Assembly (NCBI GenBank): GCA_045637505.1 | Contig: JAZTZO010000028.1 | Location: forward strand, 1 to 64,000 | DNA: 64,000 nucleotides | Source of the DNA: RGIG4079 sp045637505 | GTDB lineage: Bacteria > Bacteroidota > Bacteroidia > Bacteroidales > Muribaculaceae | Direction of reading: 5' to 3' | Shown here: positions 1 through 7,843 of the stretch, piece after piece | Position numbering within the stretch: position 1 is the stretch's first letter | How the letters are laid out: each line of letters begins with the position of its first letter | The notes under the pieces: generated by a model | Databases searched by the model: none | What the model saw: only the letters and a program-made list of their open reading frames with translations | Told to the model about the DNA's origin: nothing | Program-made: the position numbers and the translations under genes

Positions 1-32
1 TGGAAAAATTATTTCTTTTCGCAAAATATATC

Positions 33-78
33 TAATTTTGAATAGTTGAACTGTAATACGGAGCTAGCTCCGTATTAC
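33..78 (+). promoter_or_regulatory. Promoter -7 box followed by a perfect 26-bp palindrome
   Basis: TAATTTTG at 33-40 matches the Bacteroidetes -7 consensus TAnnTTTG. Positions 53-78 form a perfect self-complementary sequence (GTAATACGGAGCT and its reverse complement, no loop). If transcription starts near 47, the palindrome would form a hairpin at the very 5' end of a roughly 130-nt leader of the GIY-YIG gene at 180. It could instead be the terminator of a gene left of the window, since a T-rich stretch follows, or an operator. Confidence 0.45.
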
Positions 79-179
79 ACTCTTATTTTAATTATATATT
101 TATTAACAATTTAAAAGTAAACCTTTTTCAGGACGATACAATCTTTGTAGGAAAATGCAAAATAAATCTCTCAAAAAAC

Positions 180-953
180 ATGAGTACACACTTTGAGCAA
201 CCTGAAATTGAGGCATTAAAATACTATATTTATTGTTTAGTTGATCCTCGAGATAAATGCATATTTTATGTAGGGAAAGGGAATGGGAATAGAGTTTTTG
301 ACCATGCAAAAGATGCTCTATCTTATAATGACAAAACTTTAAAATTAGACAAAATAAGAGAAATTTTGTCGCTTGGATTAAATGTAGAATATTATATCAT
401 TCGGCACGGGATTGAATCAGAACGTGAAGCATATAATTTAGAATCTACAATCATAGATTTATTTACATATTCAAGATTTAACACCTCTACACTTTTAACC
501 AATATCGTAGCCGGCCATCATCAATGGGATGAAGGCATAAAAACACCAAACGAAATTATTCAATTATATCGATGCGAAAAACTTGTATTAAAACCCGGGC
601 ATACTTTATTAATCGTAAGTTTAAATAAAACATATAATCAGAATAAAGCCAATGGCGTATATATTAGACCAGATTTATATGAATCTACCCGAAAATATTG
701 GCGGGTAGATAAAAAAATTGCAGATAAAGTAGATTATGTATTAGGTGTATATAAAGGTGTCGTTCGATTAGTAATTAAACCCACCTCAAAATGGGAGTTA
801 GTAACACATGATGAACATGGAATGCAATTCAAAACTTCTAGATATCAAATAGAAGGGATTACAAACGACATTTGTGGGAATGATTTATATCTACATAAAT
901 GTGTTATTGATTATCCATTCCCTCCCGGTGGAGCAATAAGATACATCAAATAG
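180..953 (+). CDS. GIY-YIG (LEM-3-like, COG3680-type) nuclease-domain protein with an extra C-terminal module
   Basis: 257 residues. Residues about 15-95 resemble a GIY-YIG nuclease fold of the LEM-3-like type: YYIYCLVDP takes the place of the GIY strand, FYVGKG the YIG strand, followed by an H-A-x-D segment and a conserved Glu (ESTIIDLF). Family members cut DNA, but activity here is inferred. Residues about 155-257 form a separate module with LYESTRKYWRV and GVV..V..PT.W. The same module occurs alone in the protein at 6876-7202. The gene is AT-rich relative to cydAB and ends 33 bp before the next ORF on the same strand, so the two may be co-transcribed. A defence or mobile-element role is possible but not shown. 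Confidence 0.75.
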   Translation: MSTHFEQPEIEALKYYIYCLVDPRDKCIFYVGKGNGNRVFDHAKDALSYNDKTLKLDKIREILSLGLNVEYYIIRHGIESEREAYNLESTIIDLFTYSRFNTSTLLTNIVAGHHQWDEGIKTPNEIIQLYRCEKLVLKPGHTLLIVSLNKTYNQNKANGVYIRPDLYESTRKYWRVDKKIADKVDYVLGVYKGVVRLVIKPTSKWELVTHDEHGMQFKTSRYQIEGITNDICGNDLYLHKCVIDYPFPPGGAIRYIK

Positions 954-986
954 TTTAACTTATCTTAATTAACATATTTCTTTACC

Positions 987-1556
987 ATGAGTTTAAATAA
1001 ACATACCTCTCCAATAGCAATCCCAACTGAACTTCCCAGTATTATGAGCGAGTTTAATTATCCCATTACAACCCTTGAGATTTCAGTCACTTGTTGCGAT
1101 GAAGAATTCGCAAAAGAGCAAGCAAAGAGAATCGCTAGAGAGATTGATGATAGGCTTAAATATGCAATTAAAATGGGATGGAGTTATTCTAATTCAAAAT
1201 ATCAAAATCTCAAACTAAATGGCAAACAGTTATCTTTTGGATTTTATAATTCGATAACAGATCTAATTTATATTTCCAGTTCTCCTATCTTTGAGCCCCT
1301 AACATATTACAATCAATACGAATCTCCAATAGTTGAATCAGTTACATTCCAATTTTCATTAGACAACAATAACAACGCTATAGAAATATATCATTCTTAC
1401 TTTCAAGAATGTTTAGATTCGCATAAAATAGATACACTTTCTATTAATGCACAATCATTTCTTCTATCATCAAATGGGCCTAATCCTTTCAACAATTTAG
1501 TTAGTGCTTGTTGCGGTGCTCATCTAGAATGGGGTAAATCTAATAATGTTGATTAG
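987..1556 (+). CDS. Hypothetical protein
   Basis: 189 residues, no family recognised. No signal peptide or membrane segment is evident. A charged helical stretch near residues 35-60 (EEFAKEQAKRIAREIDDRL) is followed by beta-prone sequence, and Cys residues occur at CC (about 36) and ACC near the C-terminus. It follows the GIY-YIG gene by 33 bp on the same strand with similarly AT-rich codon use, suggesting a two-gene unit. A perfect 12-bp inverted repeat lies 76 bp downstream (1632-1659) and may end transcription, although no clear T-run follows. Confidence 0.55.
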   Translation: MSLNKHTSPIAIPTELPSIMSEFNYPITTLEISVTCCDEEFAKEQAKRIAREIDDRLKYAIKMGWSYSNSKYQNLKLNGKQLSFGFYNSITDLIYISSSPIFEPLTYYNQYESPIVESVTFQFSLDNNNNAIEIYHSYFQECLDSHKIDTLSINAQSFLLSSNGPNPFNNLVSACCGAHLEWGKSNNVD

Positions 1557-1631
1557 GATAATATTGTGTAAAACATTTCACTTGGAACTGTATAAATAAA
1601 AATCTTTAAGCGCATCTAATGACTATATTAT

Positions 1632-1659
1632 TTTCTTTTGATTATTAAATCAAAAGAAA
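1632..1659. repeat. 12-bp perfect inverted repeat
   Basis: TTTCTTTTGATT (1632-1643) and AATCAAAAGAAA (1648-1659) flank a 4-nt loop. It sits between the unknown gene ending at 1556 and the cyd promoter. It may be a weak terminator on either strand or a regulatory site for the cyd operon. Confidence 0.4.
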
Positions 1660-1695
1660 GCACTAATTATATTGCAATATTTTTATAGTTCAGTC

Positions 1696-1726
1696 TTTGA
1701 TTTTGGGGAGAAATTGTGTATTTTTA
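1696..1726 (+). promoter_or_regulatory. Promoter of the DUF4492-cydAB operon
   Basis: TTTG at 1696-1699 and TATTTTTA at 1719-1726 are 19 bp apart, matching the Bacteroidetes TTTG/TAnnTTTG layout with one departure (final A instead of G). Transcription would start about 1733, giving a short leader before the start at 1750. Confidence 0.55.
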
Positions 1727-1749
1727 CACTGTAATAATGCCGTGAAGAC

Positions 1750-1953
1750 ATGAAGAATGTTTTTGTTTCGATATATCGTTTTTATGCCGATGGGTTTAAG
1801 AATATGACCTGGGGGCGGCAGTTGTGGTGGCTTATTTTGCTCAAAGTCATCATATTATTTGCCGTGTTGCGATTGTTTTTCTTTGAGCCTGTGCTATCGG
1901 GAAAGAGCGAAAACGAGAAAATCGAGCATGTGGGCAATGAATTGACAAAGTAA
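1750..1953 (+). CDS. DUF4492 small membrane protein, first gene of the cytochrome bd operon
   Basis: 67 residues with one transmembrane segment (about residues 25-45, WWLILLKVIILFAVLRLFFF) after a short amphipathic N-terminus containing YRFYADGFKNM. DUF4492 proteins are typically encoded directly upstream of cydA in Bacteroidetes, as here (34-bp gap). By position it may be an accessory subunit or assembly factor of cytochrome bd oxidase, analogous to the small CydX/CydH subunits of other bacteria. That role is inference. The highly charged C-terminus (KSENEKIEHVGNELTK) would lie on one side of the membrane. Confidence 0.85.
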   Translation: MKNVFVSIYRFYADGFKNMTWGRQLWWLILLKVIILFAVLRLFFFEPVLSGKSENEKIEHVGNELTK

Positions 1954-1987
1954 TAACTTATATAACTAACCTTAAATTGTAAAAACT

Positions 1988-3478
1988 ATGGTTGATACAG
2001 CATTAGTCGATTGGTCGAGACTGCAATTTGCGCTGACGGCCGGTTACCATTGGATTTTCGTTCCCCTCACACTGGGGCTTGCCATCATTATGGCTTCGAT
2101 GGAAACTATCTATGTAGTAAAAGGCGATGAGTTTTGGAAAAAAGCAGCCAAATTTTGGATGAAACTCTTTGCCATCAATTTTGCCGTGGGAATCGCCACA
2201 GGCATCATTTTGGAATTTGAGTTTGGCACCAACTGGAGCAATTATTCGTGGTTTGTGGGCGACATTTTTGGCGCACCGCTTGCCATTGAGGGTATTTTTG
2301 CATTTTTCATGGAAGCCACATTCTTTGCTGTGATGTTCTTTGGGTGGAACAAGGTGAGCCGACGCGTGCACCTCACAGCCACATGGCTCACAGGCATTGG
2401 CGCTGCTCTATCGGCATTGTGGATTCTTGTGGCCAACTCTTGGATGCAACACCCTGTGGGGATGGAGTTCAACCCCGACACCGTACGCCACGAGATGGTC
2501 GATTTTTGGGCTTTGGTTCTCAATCCCGTTGCTATATCTAAATTCTTCCACTCGGTGTTTAGTGGCTGGATGACAGGCGCTATTTTTGTGATAGGCATCA
2601 GCAGTTGGTATCTGCTCAAGAAACGCGAAACACGCTTTGCGCTTGCAAGCATTCGTGTGGCTGCCGTGGTGGGTATCATTGGCACTATTGCCGTGATGGG
2701 TAGTGGTGACAGTTCGGGCATTCATGTTGCCGAATACCAACCCATGAAACTTGCTGCAGCCGAGGGGCTTGAAGATGGTGGCGAAGGCGCTCCGTTCTCA
2801 ATAGTGCCAGGCGTAGAAATTCCTAATATGCTTTCAATACTCGCCACTCACGATGTCAACGGATATGTGCCAGGCATCAATAATATTCTTGATGGCTACA
2901 TCACCCCCGAGGGCGACACTATACCTTCGGCCGAAGAAAAGATTGCTCGAGGCAAAACAGCAATAAACGCTTTCCGCGAATATCGCACACTAAAAGCCAC
3001 CGACTCGGTTGCTGCCCTTGAGGCTCGCATGGTGCTTGAAGAGAATATGGACTACTTTGGCTATGGATATATCGATTCGCGCGACGAACTTGTGCCACCT
3101 GTGACGCTCGTTTATTGGGCATTCCGTGTGATGGTGGGCTTGGGTAGTTTCTTGCTGTTGCTCATGTTTGTGGTATTGTGGGCCGAGCGCCGCAAACGCA
3201 TTGCCAACATGAAATGGTTGCTATGGGTAGCATTGCTATCGATTCCCTTGGTATATTTTGCAGGTCAAGCCGGCTGGATTGTGGCCGAGGTAGGTCGCCA
3301 ACCATGGACTATCGAGGGATTGCTCCCGGTTAAAGCCGCCGTGTCGAGCGTGAGTGTGCAAGCCGTCATGACCACATTCTTCATCTTCGTGGCTGTGTTC
3401 ACTCTTTTCCTTGCTATTGAATTGCGTATTATGATAAAGGCCATCAAAAAAGGGCCCGAAATTGAATCAACCAAATAG
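1988..3478 (+). CDS. cydA: Cytochrome bd ubiquinol oxidase subunit I
   Basis: 496 residues with multiple transmembrane segments. The N-terminal region (ALTAGYHWIFVPLTLG) carries the conserved His of about residue 21 that binds haem. The Q-loop follows the fifth to sixth helix, and EVGRQPWTIEG near residue 440 is the conserved GRQPW signature. With CydB it forms the terminal oxidase that takes electrons from quinol and reduces O2 to water with very high affinity. In gut Bacteroidales it allows growth at nanomolar oxygen and removes oxygen. It lies in an operon with DUF4492 upstream and cydB 9 bp downstream. Length is normal for the short Q-loop type. Confidence 0.97.
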   Translation: MVDTALVDWSRLQFALTAGYHWIFVPLTLGLAIIMASMETIYVVKGDEFWKKAAKFWMKLFAINFAVGIATGIILEFEFGTNWSNYSWFVGDIFGAPLAIEGIFAFFMEATFFAVMFFGWNKVSRRVHLTATWLTGIGAALSALWILVANSWMQHPVGMEFNPDTVRHEMVDFWALVLNPVAISKFFHSVFSGWMTGAIFVIGISSWYLLKKRETRFALASIRVAAVVGIIGTIAVMGSGDSSGIHVAEYQPMKLAAAEGLEDGGEGAPFSIVPGVEIPNMLSILATHDVNGYVPGINNILDGYITPEGDTIPSAEEKIARGKTAINAFREYRTLKATDSVAALEARMVLEENMDYFGYGYIDSRDELVPPVTLVYWAFRVMVGLGSFLLLLMFVVLWAERRKRIANMKWLLWVALLSIPLVYFAGQAGWIVAEVGRQPWTIEGLLPVKAAVSSVSVQAVMTTFFIFVAVFTLFLAIELRIMIKAIKKGPEIESTK

Positions 3479-3487
3479 GATTGCACT

Positions 3488-4630
3488 ATGATTACATATG
3501 AATTTTTACAACAATATTGGTGGTTTTTAATAGCCCTCTTGGGTGGACTACTTGTGTTTCTTCTCTTTGTGCAAGGTGGCAATGCGCTCATTTTTCTTGC
3601 TGGGAAGAATGAAAACGAACGCGAACTTCTTGTAAACTCTACCGGTCGCAAATGGGAGTTGACATTTACCACATTGGTAACATTTGGCGGAGCATTTTTC
3701 GCCTCATTCCCATTGTTCTATAGCACCAGTTTTGGTGGGGCCTACTGGGTGTGGATTCTCATTCTCATCACCTTTGTGTTTCAAGCCGTATCATATGAGT
3801 TTCAAAGCAAAGCGGGCAACCTCATAGGCCGAAACTCGTTCCGTGTATTTCTCACGCTCAACGGTTGTCTTGCTCCCCTACTCATAGGCACTGCTGTGGG
3901 CACATTCTTCACTGGCTCGCAATTTATAGTAAACAAAAATGCCGTGGCCGACATTGCAGCCCCCACCATTAGCAGTTGGGCAAGCAATTGGCATGGACTT
4001 GAAGCCGTGGCCAATCCGTTTAATGTCGAATTTGGGCTCATGGTGATGTTCCTCGCCATATGCCTCGGTGCGTTGTATGCAATTAACAATATTGACAACG
4101 ACAAACTCGCATCGCAACTCCGTCGCAGTTTGCTCATAAGTTTCGCGTGCTTTGTAGTGATGTTGGTATTAGTTGTGGCGCAATTGCTCACAATGGATGG
4201 TTTTGCCGTTGATGCCAATGGCGTGGTGACTATGGAAAGTGGCAAATATCTCCACAACTTCTTGCAAATGCCCATTGTGCTCGCCATGTTCCTCATAGGC
4301 GCTGTGTTGCTTGTGGTGGGAGTAGTGATGACTCTCTATAAGAAAGCATTCAAGCGTGGCATATGGTTTGCTGCACCTGGCACCGTGTTGGCCGTGATGG
4401 CACTCTTTATGATTGCTGGGTATAATGGCACAGCCTTCTACCCTTCAACTGCCGACCTACAATCGTCGCTCACTTTGAGCAATAGTTGTTCGAGCGAATT
4501 CACGCTATACACCATGGCTATTGTGTCGCTTGCCATTCCGTTTGTAGTGGCATATATCGCCTACTTCTGGCGCAAGATGGACAAGAAATCGCTCACTACC
4601 GAGGAGCTCAACGACTCTGACAAATATTAA
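3488..4630 (+). CDS. cydB: Cytochrome bd ubiquinol oxidase subunit II
   Basis: 380 residues, about eight to nine transmembrane segments. The N-terminus YWWFLIALLGGLLVFLLF followed by VQGGNAL is the usual Bacteroidetes CydB start, and GRKWELTFTTLVTFGGAFFASFP matches the family core. It is the structural partner of CydA. It starts 9 bp after cydA stops, so translation is probably coupled. A strong intrinsic terminator follows 20 bp after the stop, closing the DUF4492-cydA-cydB operon. Confidence 0.97.
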   Translation: MITYEFLQQYWWFLIALLGGLLVFLLFVQGGNALIFLAGKNENERELLVNSTGRKWELTFTTLVTFGGAFFASFPLFYSTSFGGAYWVWILILITFVFQAVSYEFQSKAGNLIGRNSFRVFLTLNGCLAPLLIGTAVGTFFTGSQFIVNKNAVADIAAPTISSWASNWHGLEAVANPFNVEFGLMVMFLAICLGALYAINNIDNDKLASQLRRSLLISFACFVVMLVLVVAQLLTMDGFAVDANGVVTMESGKYLHNFLQMPIVLAMFLIGAVLLVVGVVMTLYKKAFKRGIWFAAPGTVLAVMALFMIAGYNGTAFYPSTADLQSSLTLSNSCSSEFTLYTMAIVSLAIPFVVAYIAYFWRKMDKKSLTTEELNDSDKY

Positions 4631-4649
4631 TAACTCATATCGTTTTATC

Positions 4650-4682
4650 GTCGGGGAGTTGACAACGACTCCCCGACTTTTT
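4650..4682 (+). terminator. Intrinsic terminator of the cyd operon
   Basis: GTCGGGGAGT (4650-4659) pairs with ACTCCCCGAC (4668-4677) around an 8-nt loop and is followed directly by TTTTTATT. It lies 20 bp after the cydB stop. Confidence 0.9.
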
Positions 4683-4699
4683 ATTCAATCATTGCAACG

Positions 4700-5344
4700 A
4701 TGAAACATATTGTAATAATAGATGGCGGTCCACGCAAAAACATGAACACCGCAGCGCTCTTAACATCCTTTGCCGATGGAGCAAAGAGTGTGAGCGAGGA
4801 TATTGATGTAAAAATTGTGCGACTATATGACCTTGATTTCAAAGGCTGCATGTCGTGCTTGGCTTGTAAAATAAAGGACAAAGCGTCAAACGTTTGTCGA
4901 TTTAACGATGCACTCACCCCCATTTTAAAAGAGATTGCACAAGCCGACGGACTTGTGCTTGGTTCGCCTATATATTTCGGCGAAGTCACAGGGTTGATGC
5001 GTGCGTTCTTGGAGCGATTGGCATTCCCTTGGCTTTCATATAACGATTACAGCCTCACAGCTCCTAAACGCATGCCGGTGGTAATGGTCGAAACGTTGAA
5101 TGGCACACCCGAGCGCAACAATAGCAATGGATTTGGCTCAATGGAATACTGCATCACCTCTGCTCTTGGAGAACCACAACACATCGTTGCCTATAACACT
5201 TGCCAAGTGGCTCATTATAATCGCTACGAACTTGGAGGCTTCTCGGAAGAAGCAAAACACGCATGGCGCGACCAAAATTGGGCATTGGACCTCGAAAAAG
5301 CCCACAATGCTGGCAAAGAAATGGCGAGCAAAATATTATCATAG
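4700..5344 (+). CDS. Flavodoxin-like NAD(P)H-dependent oxidoreductase (multimeric flavodoxin/iron-sulfur flavoprotein type)
   Basis: 214 residues. The N-terminal strand and phosphate loop IIDGGPRKNMNTAALL binds FMN in this fold, and LVLGSPIYFGEVTGLMRAFLERL is the second FMN-contact region. A CMSCLACK motif with a further Cys (NVCRF) near residues 53-70 resembles the compact Cys motif of iron-sulfur flavoproteins. The protein probably transfers electrons from NAD(P)H or ferredoxin to an unknown acceptor in the cytoplasm. It follows the cyd terminator and precedes the YdeI-like gene by 15 bp. Confidence 0.8.
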   Translation: MKHIVIIDGGPRKNMNTAALLTSFADGAKSVSEDIDVKIVRLYDLDFKGCMSCLACKIKDKASNVCRFNDALTPILKEIAQADGLVLGSPIYFGEVTGLMRAFLERLAFPWLSYNDYSLTAPKRMPVVMVETLNGTPERNNSNGFGSMEYCITSALGEPQHIVAYNTCQVAHYNRYELGGFSEEAKHAWRDQNWALDLEKAHNAGKEMASKILS

Positions 5345-5359
5345 GTAGTAATTGAAAAA

Positions 5360-5704
5360 ATGGTGATTACTCTTCTATTAGATTTTACCTCGCGCGCCCA
5401 ATTAAGAGAATGGTTTGAGGCCAATCACGACTCTTGTCGAGAGTGTTGGGTTGCCACATCGCGTAGCAAGAAACCGCCTTGCAATGTGATTCCATATGTC
5501 GAGGTAGTTGAAGAGGCGCTGTGTTTTGGGTGGATTGACTCTACTGTGAAGCGATTGCCCGATGGACGGCTTGCGCAACGCCTATCGCCTCGTCGCAAAA
5601 ATAGCCACTGGACCGAACTAAACAAAGAGCGTTGCCGCGACCTTGAAAAGCGTGGACTGATGACCGATGCTGGCCGCCGCGCCCTTGAAAAAGCCAATAA
5701 TTAG
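5360..5704 (+). CDS. YdeI/OmpD-associated family protein, C-terminally truncated
   Basis: 114 residues. CFGWIDSTVKRLPDGR, QRLSPRRKNSHWTELNKERC and LMTDAGRRALE are the family's N-terminal signatures. Full-length relatives are, from my knowledge of the family, about 190 residues and continue with a second domain. Here the reading frame stops directly after the ADAG-like helix, and I see no remnant of the missing half downstream in another frame. It may be a short functional variant or a decayed gene. The family is loosely tied to stress or antimicrobial-peptide protection, with no firm biochemical role. Confidence 0.7.
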   Translation: MVITLLLDFTSRAQLREWFEANHDSCRECWVATSRSKKPPCNVIPYVEVVEEALCFGWIDSTVKRLPDGRLAQRLSPRRKNSHWTELNKERCRDLEKRGLMTDAGRRALEKANN

Positions 5705-5818
5705 AGCGAAATCACACAATATTATTTTTTTGAGATAAAAAATCAAAAAAAATACATTTTAACCTCTAAAAAGATAAAACTTTGATACACCACAGGCGTT
5801 TTTTATTAAAGAAATTAC

Positions 5819-5826
5819 TATTTTTG
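5819..5826 (+). promoter_or_regulatory. Promoter -7 box for the small winged-helix gene
   Basis: TATTTTTG matches TAnnTTTG and lies 36 bp before the start chosen for the next gene. It overlaps the longer possible start at 5826, which argues against that start. Confidence 0.5.
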
Positions 5827-5861
5827 TGGTGATATTTTTAACCAACAAAATTTTGACAATT

Positions 5862-6041
5862 ATGGAAATCAAAGAAAAAGTTTTAGAGACAATGAAAGCT
5901 GCCGGCGAACCTTTAAATGCTGGCAAAATTGCCGAAATCAGCGGTATTGATCGCAAAGAGGTTGACAAAGCCATGAAGCAACTCAAAGAAGAGGGTGCAA
6001 TCGTTTCGCCCGTGCGTTGCAAATGGGCTCCTGCTCAATAA
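5862..6041 (+). CDS. Small winged-helix-like protein
   Basis: 59 residues (start MEIKEKVLETM). The pattern of short helices EKVLETMKAAGEPLNAGKIAEISGIDRKEVDKAMKQLKEEGAIVSP followed by a basic beta tail (VRCKWAPA) fits a minimal winged helix-turn-helix DNA-binding domain. The recognition helix would be DRKEVDKAMKQLKEEG. The start at 5862 was preferred because a longer in-frame start at 5826 lies inside the promoter box. The gene stands alone and is closed by a clear intrinsic terminator at 6059. Its targets are unknown. Confidence 0.75.
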   Translation: MEIKEKVLETMKAAGEPLNAGKIAEISGIDRKEVDKAMKQLKEEGAIVSPVRCKWAPAQ

Positions 6042-6058
6042 TCTCTTAAAATAACAAT

Positions 6059-6089
6059 ATAGGGAACGGCCAATGTTCCCTATTTTTTT
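6059..6089 (+). terminator. Intrinsic terminator
   Basis: ATAGGGAAC (6059-6067) and GTTCCCTAT (6075-6083) form a 9-bp stem followed by a run of seven T. It lies 18 bp after the winged-helix gene. Confidence 0.9.
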
Positions 6090-6110
6090 ACCCCACTCCA
6101 CCAAAAGGCA

Positions 6111-6572
6111 ATGACACATACCTCACACTACAATATATCAAAAGGCACTACTGCCGACATTGAAGCAATCGCACATTTTCAAGTTGAGATGGCAATGGAA
6201 TCGGAAGGAACTTCATTGAGCCTTGAACGCGTAACTCGTGGCGTAACGATGGCGATGAACGATATTTCAAAAGGTGAATACATCGTAGCTCGATATGATG
6301 GACGCGCCGTGGGTAGCCTTATGCTCACTCGCGAATGGAGCGACTGGAACTGCCAATGGTACTGGTGGATTCAGAGTGTGTATGTTGAGCCTCAACATCG
6401 CCAAAAAGGGGTGTATAAAGCAATGTATGAGTGGGTGAAACAATTGGCCAGCGAACAAAATGTGTCGCAAATACGCCTCTATGTTGACAAAACCAATACC
6501 CCAGCCCAACAAGCCTATCAGCACCTGGGCATGAGCGAAACACACTACCTCATGTATGAGGAAAAGGTATAA
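6111..6572 (+). CDS. GNAT family N-acetyltransferase
   Basis: 153 residues covering a whole GNAT fold. The acetyl-CoA binding region is VYVEPQHRQKGVYKAMYEWV (about residues 90-110), where the usual R/Q-x-x-G-x-G/A loop is present as HRQKGVYKA. The C-terminal strand (RLYVDKTNTPAQQAYQHLGM) is typical. It acetylates an amine on an unknown small molecule or protein. It appears to be a single gene following the terminator at 6089. Confidence 0.85.
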   Translation: MTHTSHYNISKGTTADIEAIAHFQVEMAMESEGTSLSLERVTRGVTMAMNDISKGEYIVARYDGRAVGSLMLTREWSDWNCQWYWWIQSVYVEPQHRQKGVYKAMYEWVKQLASEQNVSQIRLYVDKTNTPAQQAYQHLGMSETHYLMYEEKV

Positions 6573-6600
6573 AACATAGCAAATTATACACCTAATGGGG

Positions 6601-6784
6601 CTAGAACAATCGTTCTAGTCATAAACCACCTCCCGGCTTCGCCGTACTCCTCCTAAAATTTCACAAAATTTCAAGAGGAGAGTTTTTTGCTATTGATTTT
6701 TGATAGTCTGCAACAATACTATGCGTTAGCCTAGCTCTCCTCCTATTCACTGAAAAGGAGGAGTACCCCAAAGGGGGGAGGTGG
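6601..6784. repeat. Imperfect long inverted-repeat element, possible REP/MITE-like sequence
   Basis: This fills the 303-bp gap between the GNAT gene and the minus-strand gene at 6876. A small hairpin CTAGAAC/GTTCTAG lies at 6601-6618. CCACCTCCC (6626-6634) is complementary to GGGAGGTGG (6776-6784), and GTACTCCTCCT (6644-6654) to AGGAGGAGTAC (6756-6766). The arms therefore fold back over about 160 bp. There is no coding capacity in it. It may be a non-autonomous mobile palindrome or a bidirectional terminator. Confidence 0.55.
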
Positions 6785-6875
6785 TCATAGTTCTCTATAA
6801 ATACGCTCTATTTTGCACCAATAATGCTACCGCTAATGAATGTAACAACTCAATCGTAACGAATACAAGTTACAT

Positions 6876-7202
6876 CTACATATTTATGTATTTAATAGGA
6901 TTTCGGCTTTTACCATAATATTTCTCCACACGTTTCCCTATATATTTAGACATACAATCCTCATATCCTTCAAACTCACATCTTCCAGACATCTTTTCAG
7001 AGAGTCTCCATTCAGTAGGAATATATACTGCTTCTACTACACCACCCACAATAGCTAAAACATGAGTTGATGTTTGCGCTCTTTTTAAACTAACCCTCCA
7101 ATACTTTCGAGTCATTTCATATAAATTTTCTCTTTTCACTTTTCCCACCTTAACACATATAATTCTGTCGGTGATTTGTGGTTGAAAGTCTTCACAATTC
7201 AT
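6876..7202 (-). CDS. Hypothetical protein sharing the C-terminal module of the GIY-YIG protein at 180
   Basis: 108 residues when started at MNCEDFQPQ (7202). A longer in-frame start at 7274 is rejected because a good promoter (7232-7262) lies inside that extension. RENLYEMTRKYWRVSLKRA and VLAIVGGVVEAVYIPTEW align with the C-terminal part of the GIY-YIG protein (LYESTRKYWRV, VLGVYKGVVRLVIKPTSKW), and both proteins end in an I-x-YI motif. The module therefore exists alone and fused to a nuclease domain. Its function is unknown. The gene is AT-rich, with its own promoter. Confidence 0.65.
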   Translation of the reverse strand: MNCEDFQPQITDRIICVKVGKVKRENLYEMTRKYWRVSLKRAQTSTHVLAIVGGVVEAVYIPTEWRLSEKMSGRCEFEGYEDCMSKYIGKRVEKYYGKSRNPIKYINM

Positions 7203-7231
7203 TTTATTCACTACTTTATCATTTAATGTTA

Positions 7232-7262
7232 CAAATTTACACAATTTTGACAAAACACACAA
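7232..7262 (-). promoter_or_regulatory. Promoter of the gene at 6876-7202
   Basis: On the minus strand, TTG (7260-7262) and TAAATTTG (7232-7239) are 20 bp apart. This is a full Bacteroidetes-type promoter and sets the start codon of the downstream gene at 7202. Confidence 0.6.
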
Positions 7263-7300
7263 TAGGTGCGACAAGATCTAATTGCCTCACCTATTCCATT

Positions 7301-7582
7301 CTAAAACATTGATTCATTTATAATGCGTTGTGTTTCTTTCCAAGAATCTCGTCGATTATAACGTTCCCCTTTGCAAAAAGCACAACTACATGGAGTGCGC
7401 ATTGATTTATACTTATAACTCCACGATTGCTTTGCACAATCCATCCAACGAGGATGCAGAATTACTCTTCCATCTTCATCTAATACTAAACTCTGATTGG
7501 TTACCATTAAAACCATTTTCGCCTTAAATAAACGCCATTGATGACGGCGTCGCCATAATTTGTTTCTTTGTTCCATCGTCAC
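7301..7582 (-). CDS. Hypothetical small basic protein with a C-x-C-x-x-C motif
   Basis: 93 residues, strongly basic N-terminus (QRNKLWRRRHQWRLFKAKM) and a C-terminal RTPCSCAFCKGERYNRR element whose Cys residues could bind zinc. I have a general recollection of similar small proteins ending in PCSCxxCxxxRYNR in Bacteroidetes but know no function. The second Met (7576) is an equally good start. No neighbour points to a role. Confidence 0.6.
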   Translation of the reverse strand: MTMEQRNKLWRRRHQWRLFKAKMVLMVTNQSLVLDEDGRVILHPRWMDCAKQSWSYKYKSMRTPCSCAFCKGERYNRRDSWKETQRIINESMF

Positions 7583-7697
7583 GATCTATTAAAATTATTA
7601 TCTTCGACGATTTCACTTGATAAAAATCAGCTGTTTCCATAGTGCGATATATTTAAGTTATTAATTACACGACAAAGGTAAGTATGCTATACGCACC

Positions 7698-7811
7698 CTA
7701 TTTGCGTAGATGCTTTTTGAGGAGATTTTTTATTAAAAACCACCACATTTTCTTCAAAATACCCACCATTTTAACCCTTTTTAACTATATTTCTTTCGAC
7801 TACGCAAATAG
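7698..7811. repeat. 12-bp exact inverted repeat, 90 bp apart
   Basis: CTATTTGCGTAG (7698-7709) and CTACGCAAATAG (7800-7811) are exact reverse complements. The palindrome CTGCGCAG follows at 7813-7820. The interval between the arms is T/A-rich with no coding signal. The element could bound a small insertion or be a binding site pair upstream of the RNA candidate at 7844. Confidence 0.45.
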
Positions 7812-7843
7812 ACTGCGCAGTAAGGTATGTACCTTTGCATCAG

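Noticed and set aside
103..309. 68-codon minus-strand ORF
   Set aside because: It is the shadow of the GIY-YIG gene and its leader, with no promoter or recognisable sequence.
2003..4296. Several 80-160 codon ORFs opposite cydA and cydB
   Set aside because: They are antisense shadows of the clearly coding cyd genes.
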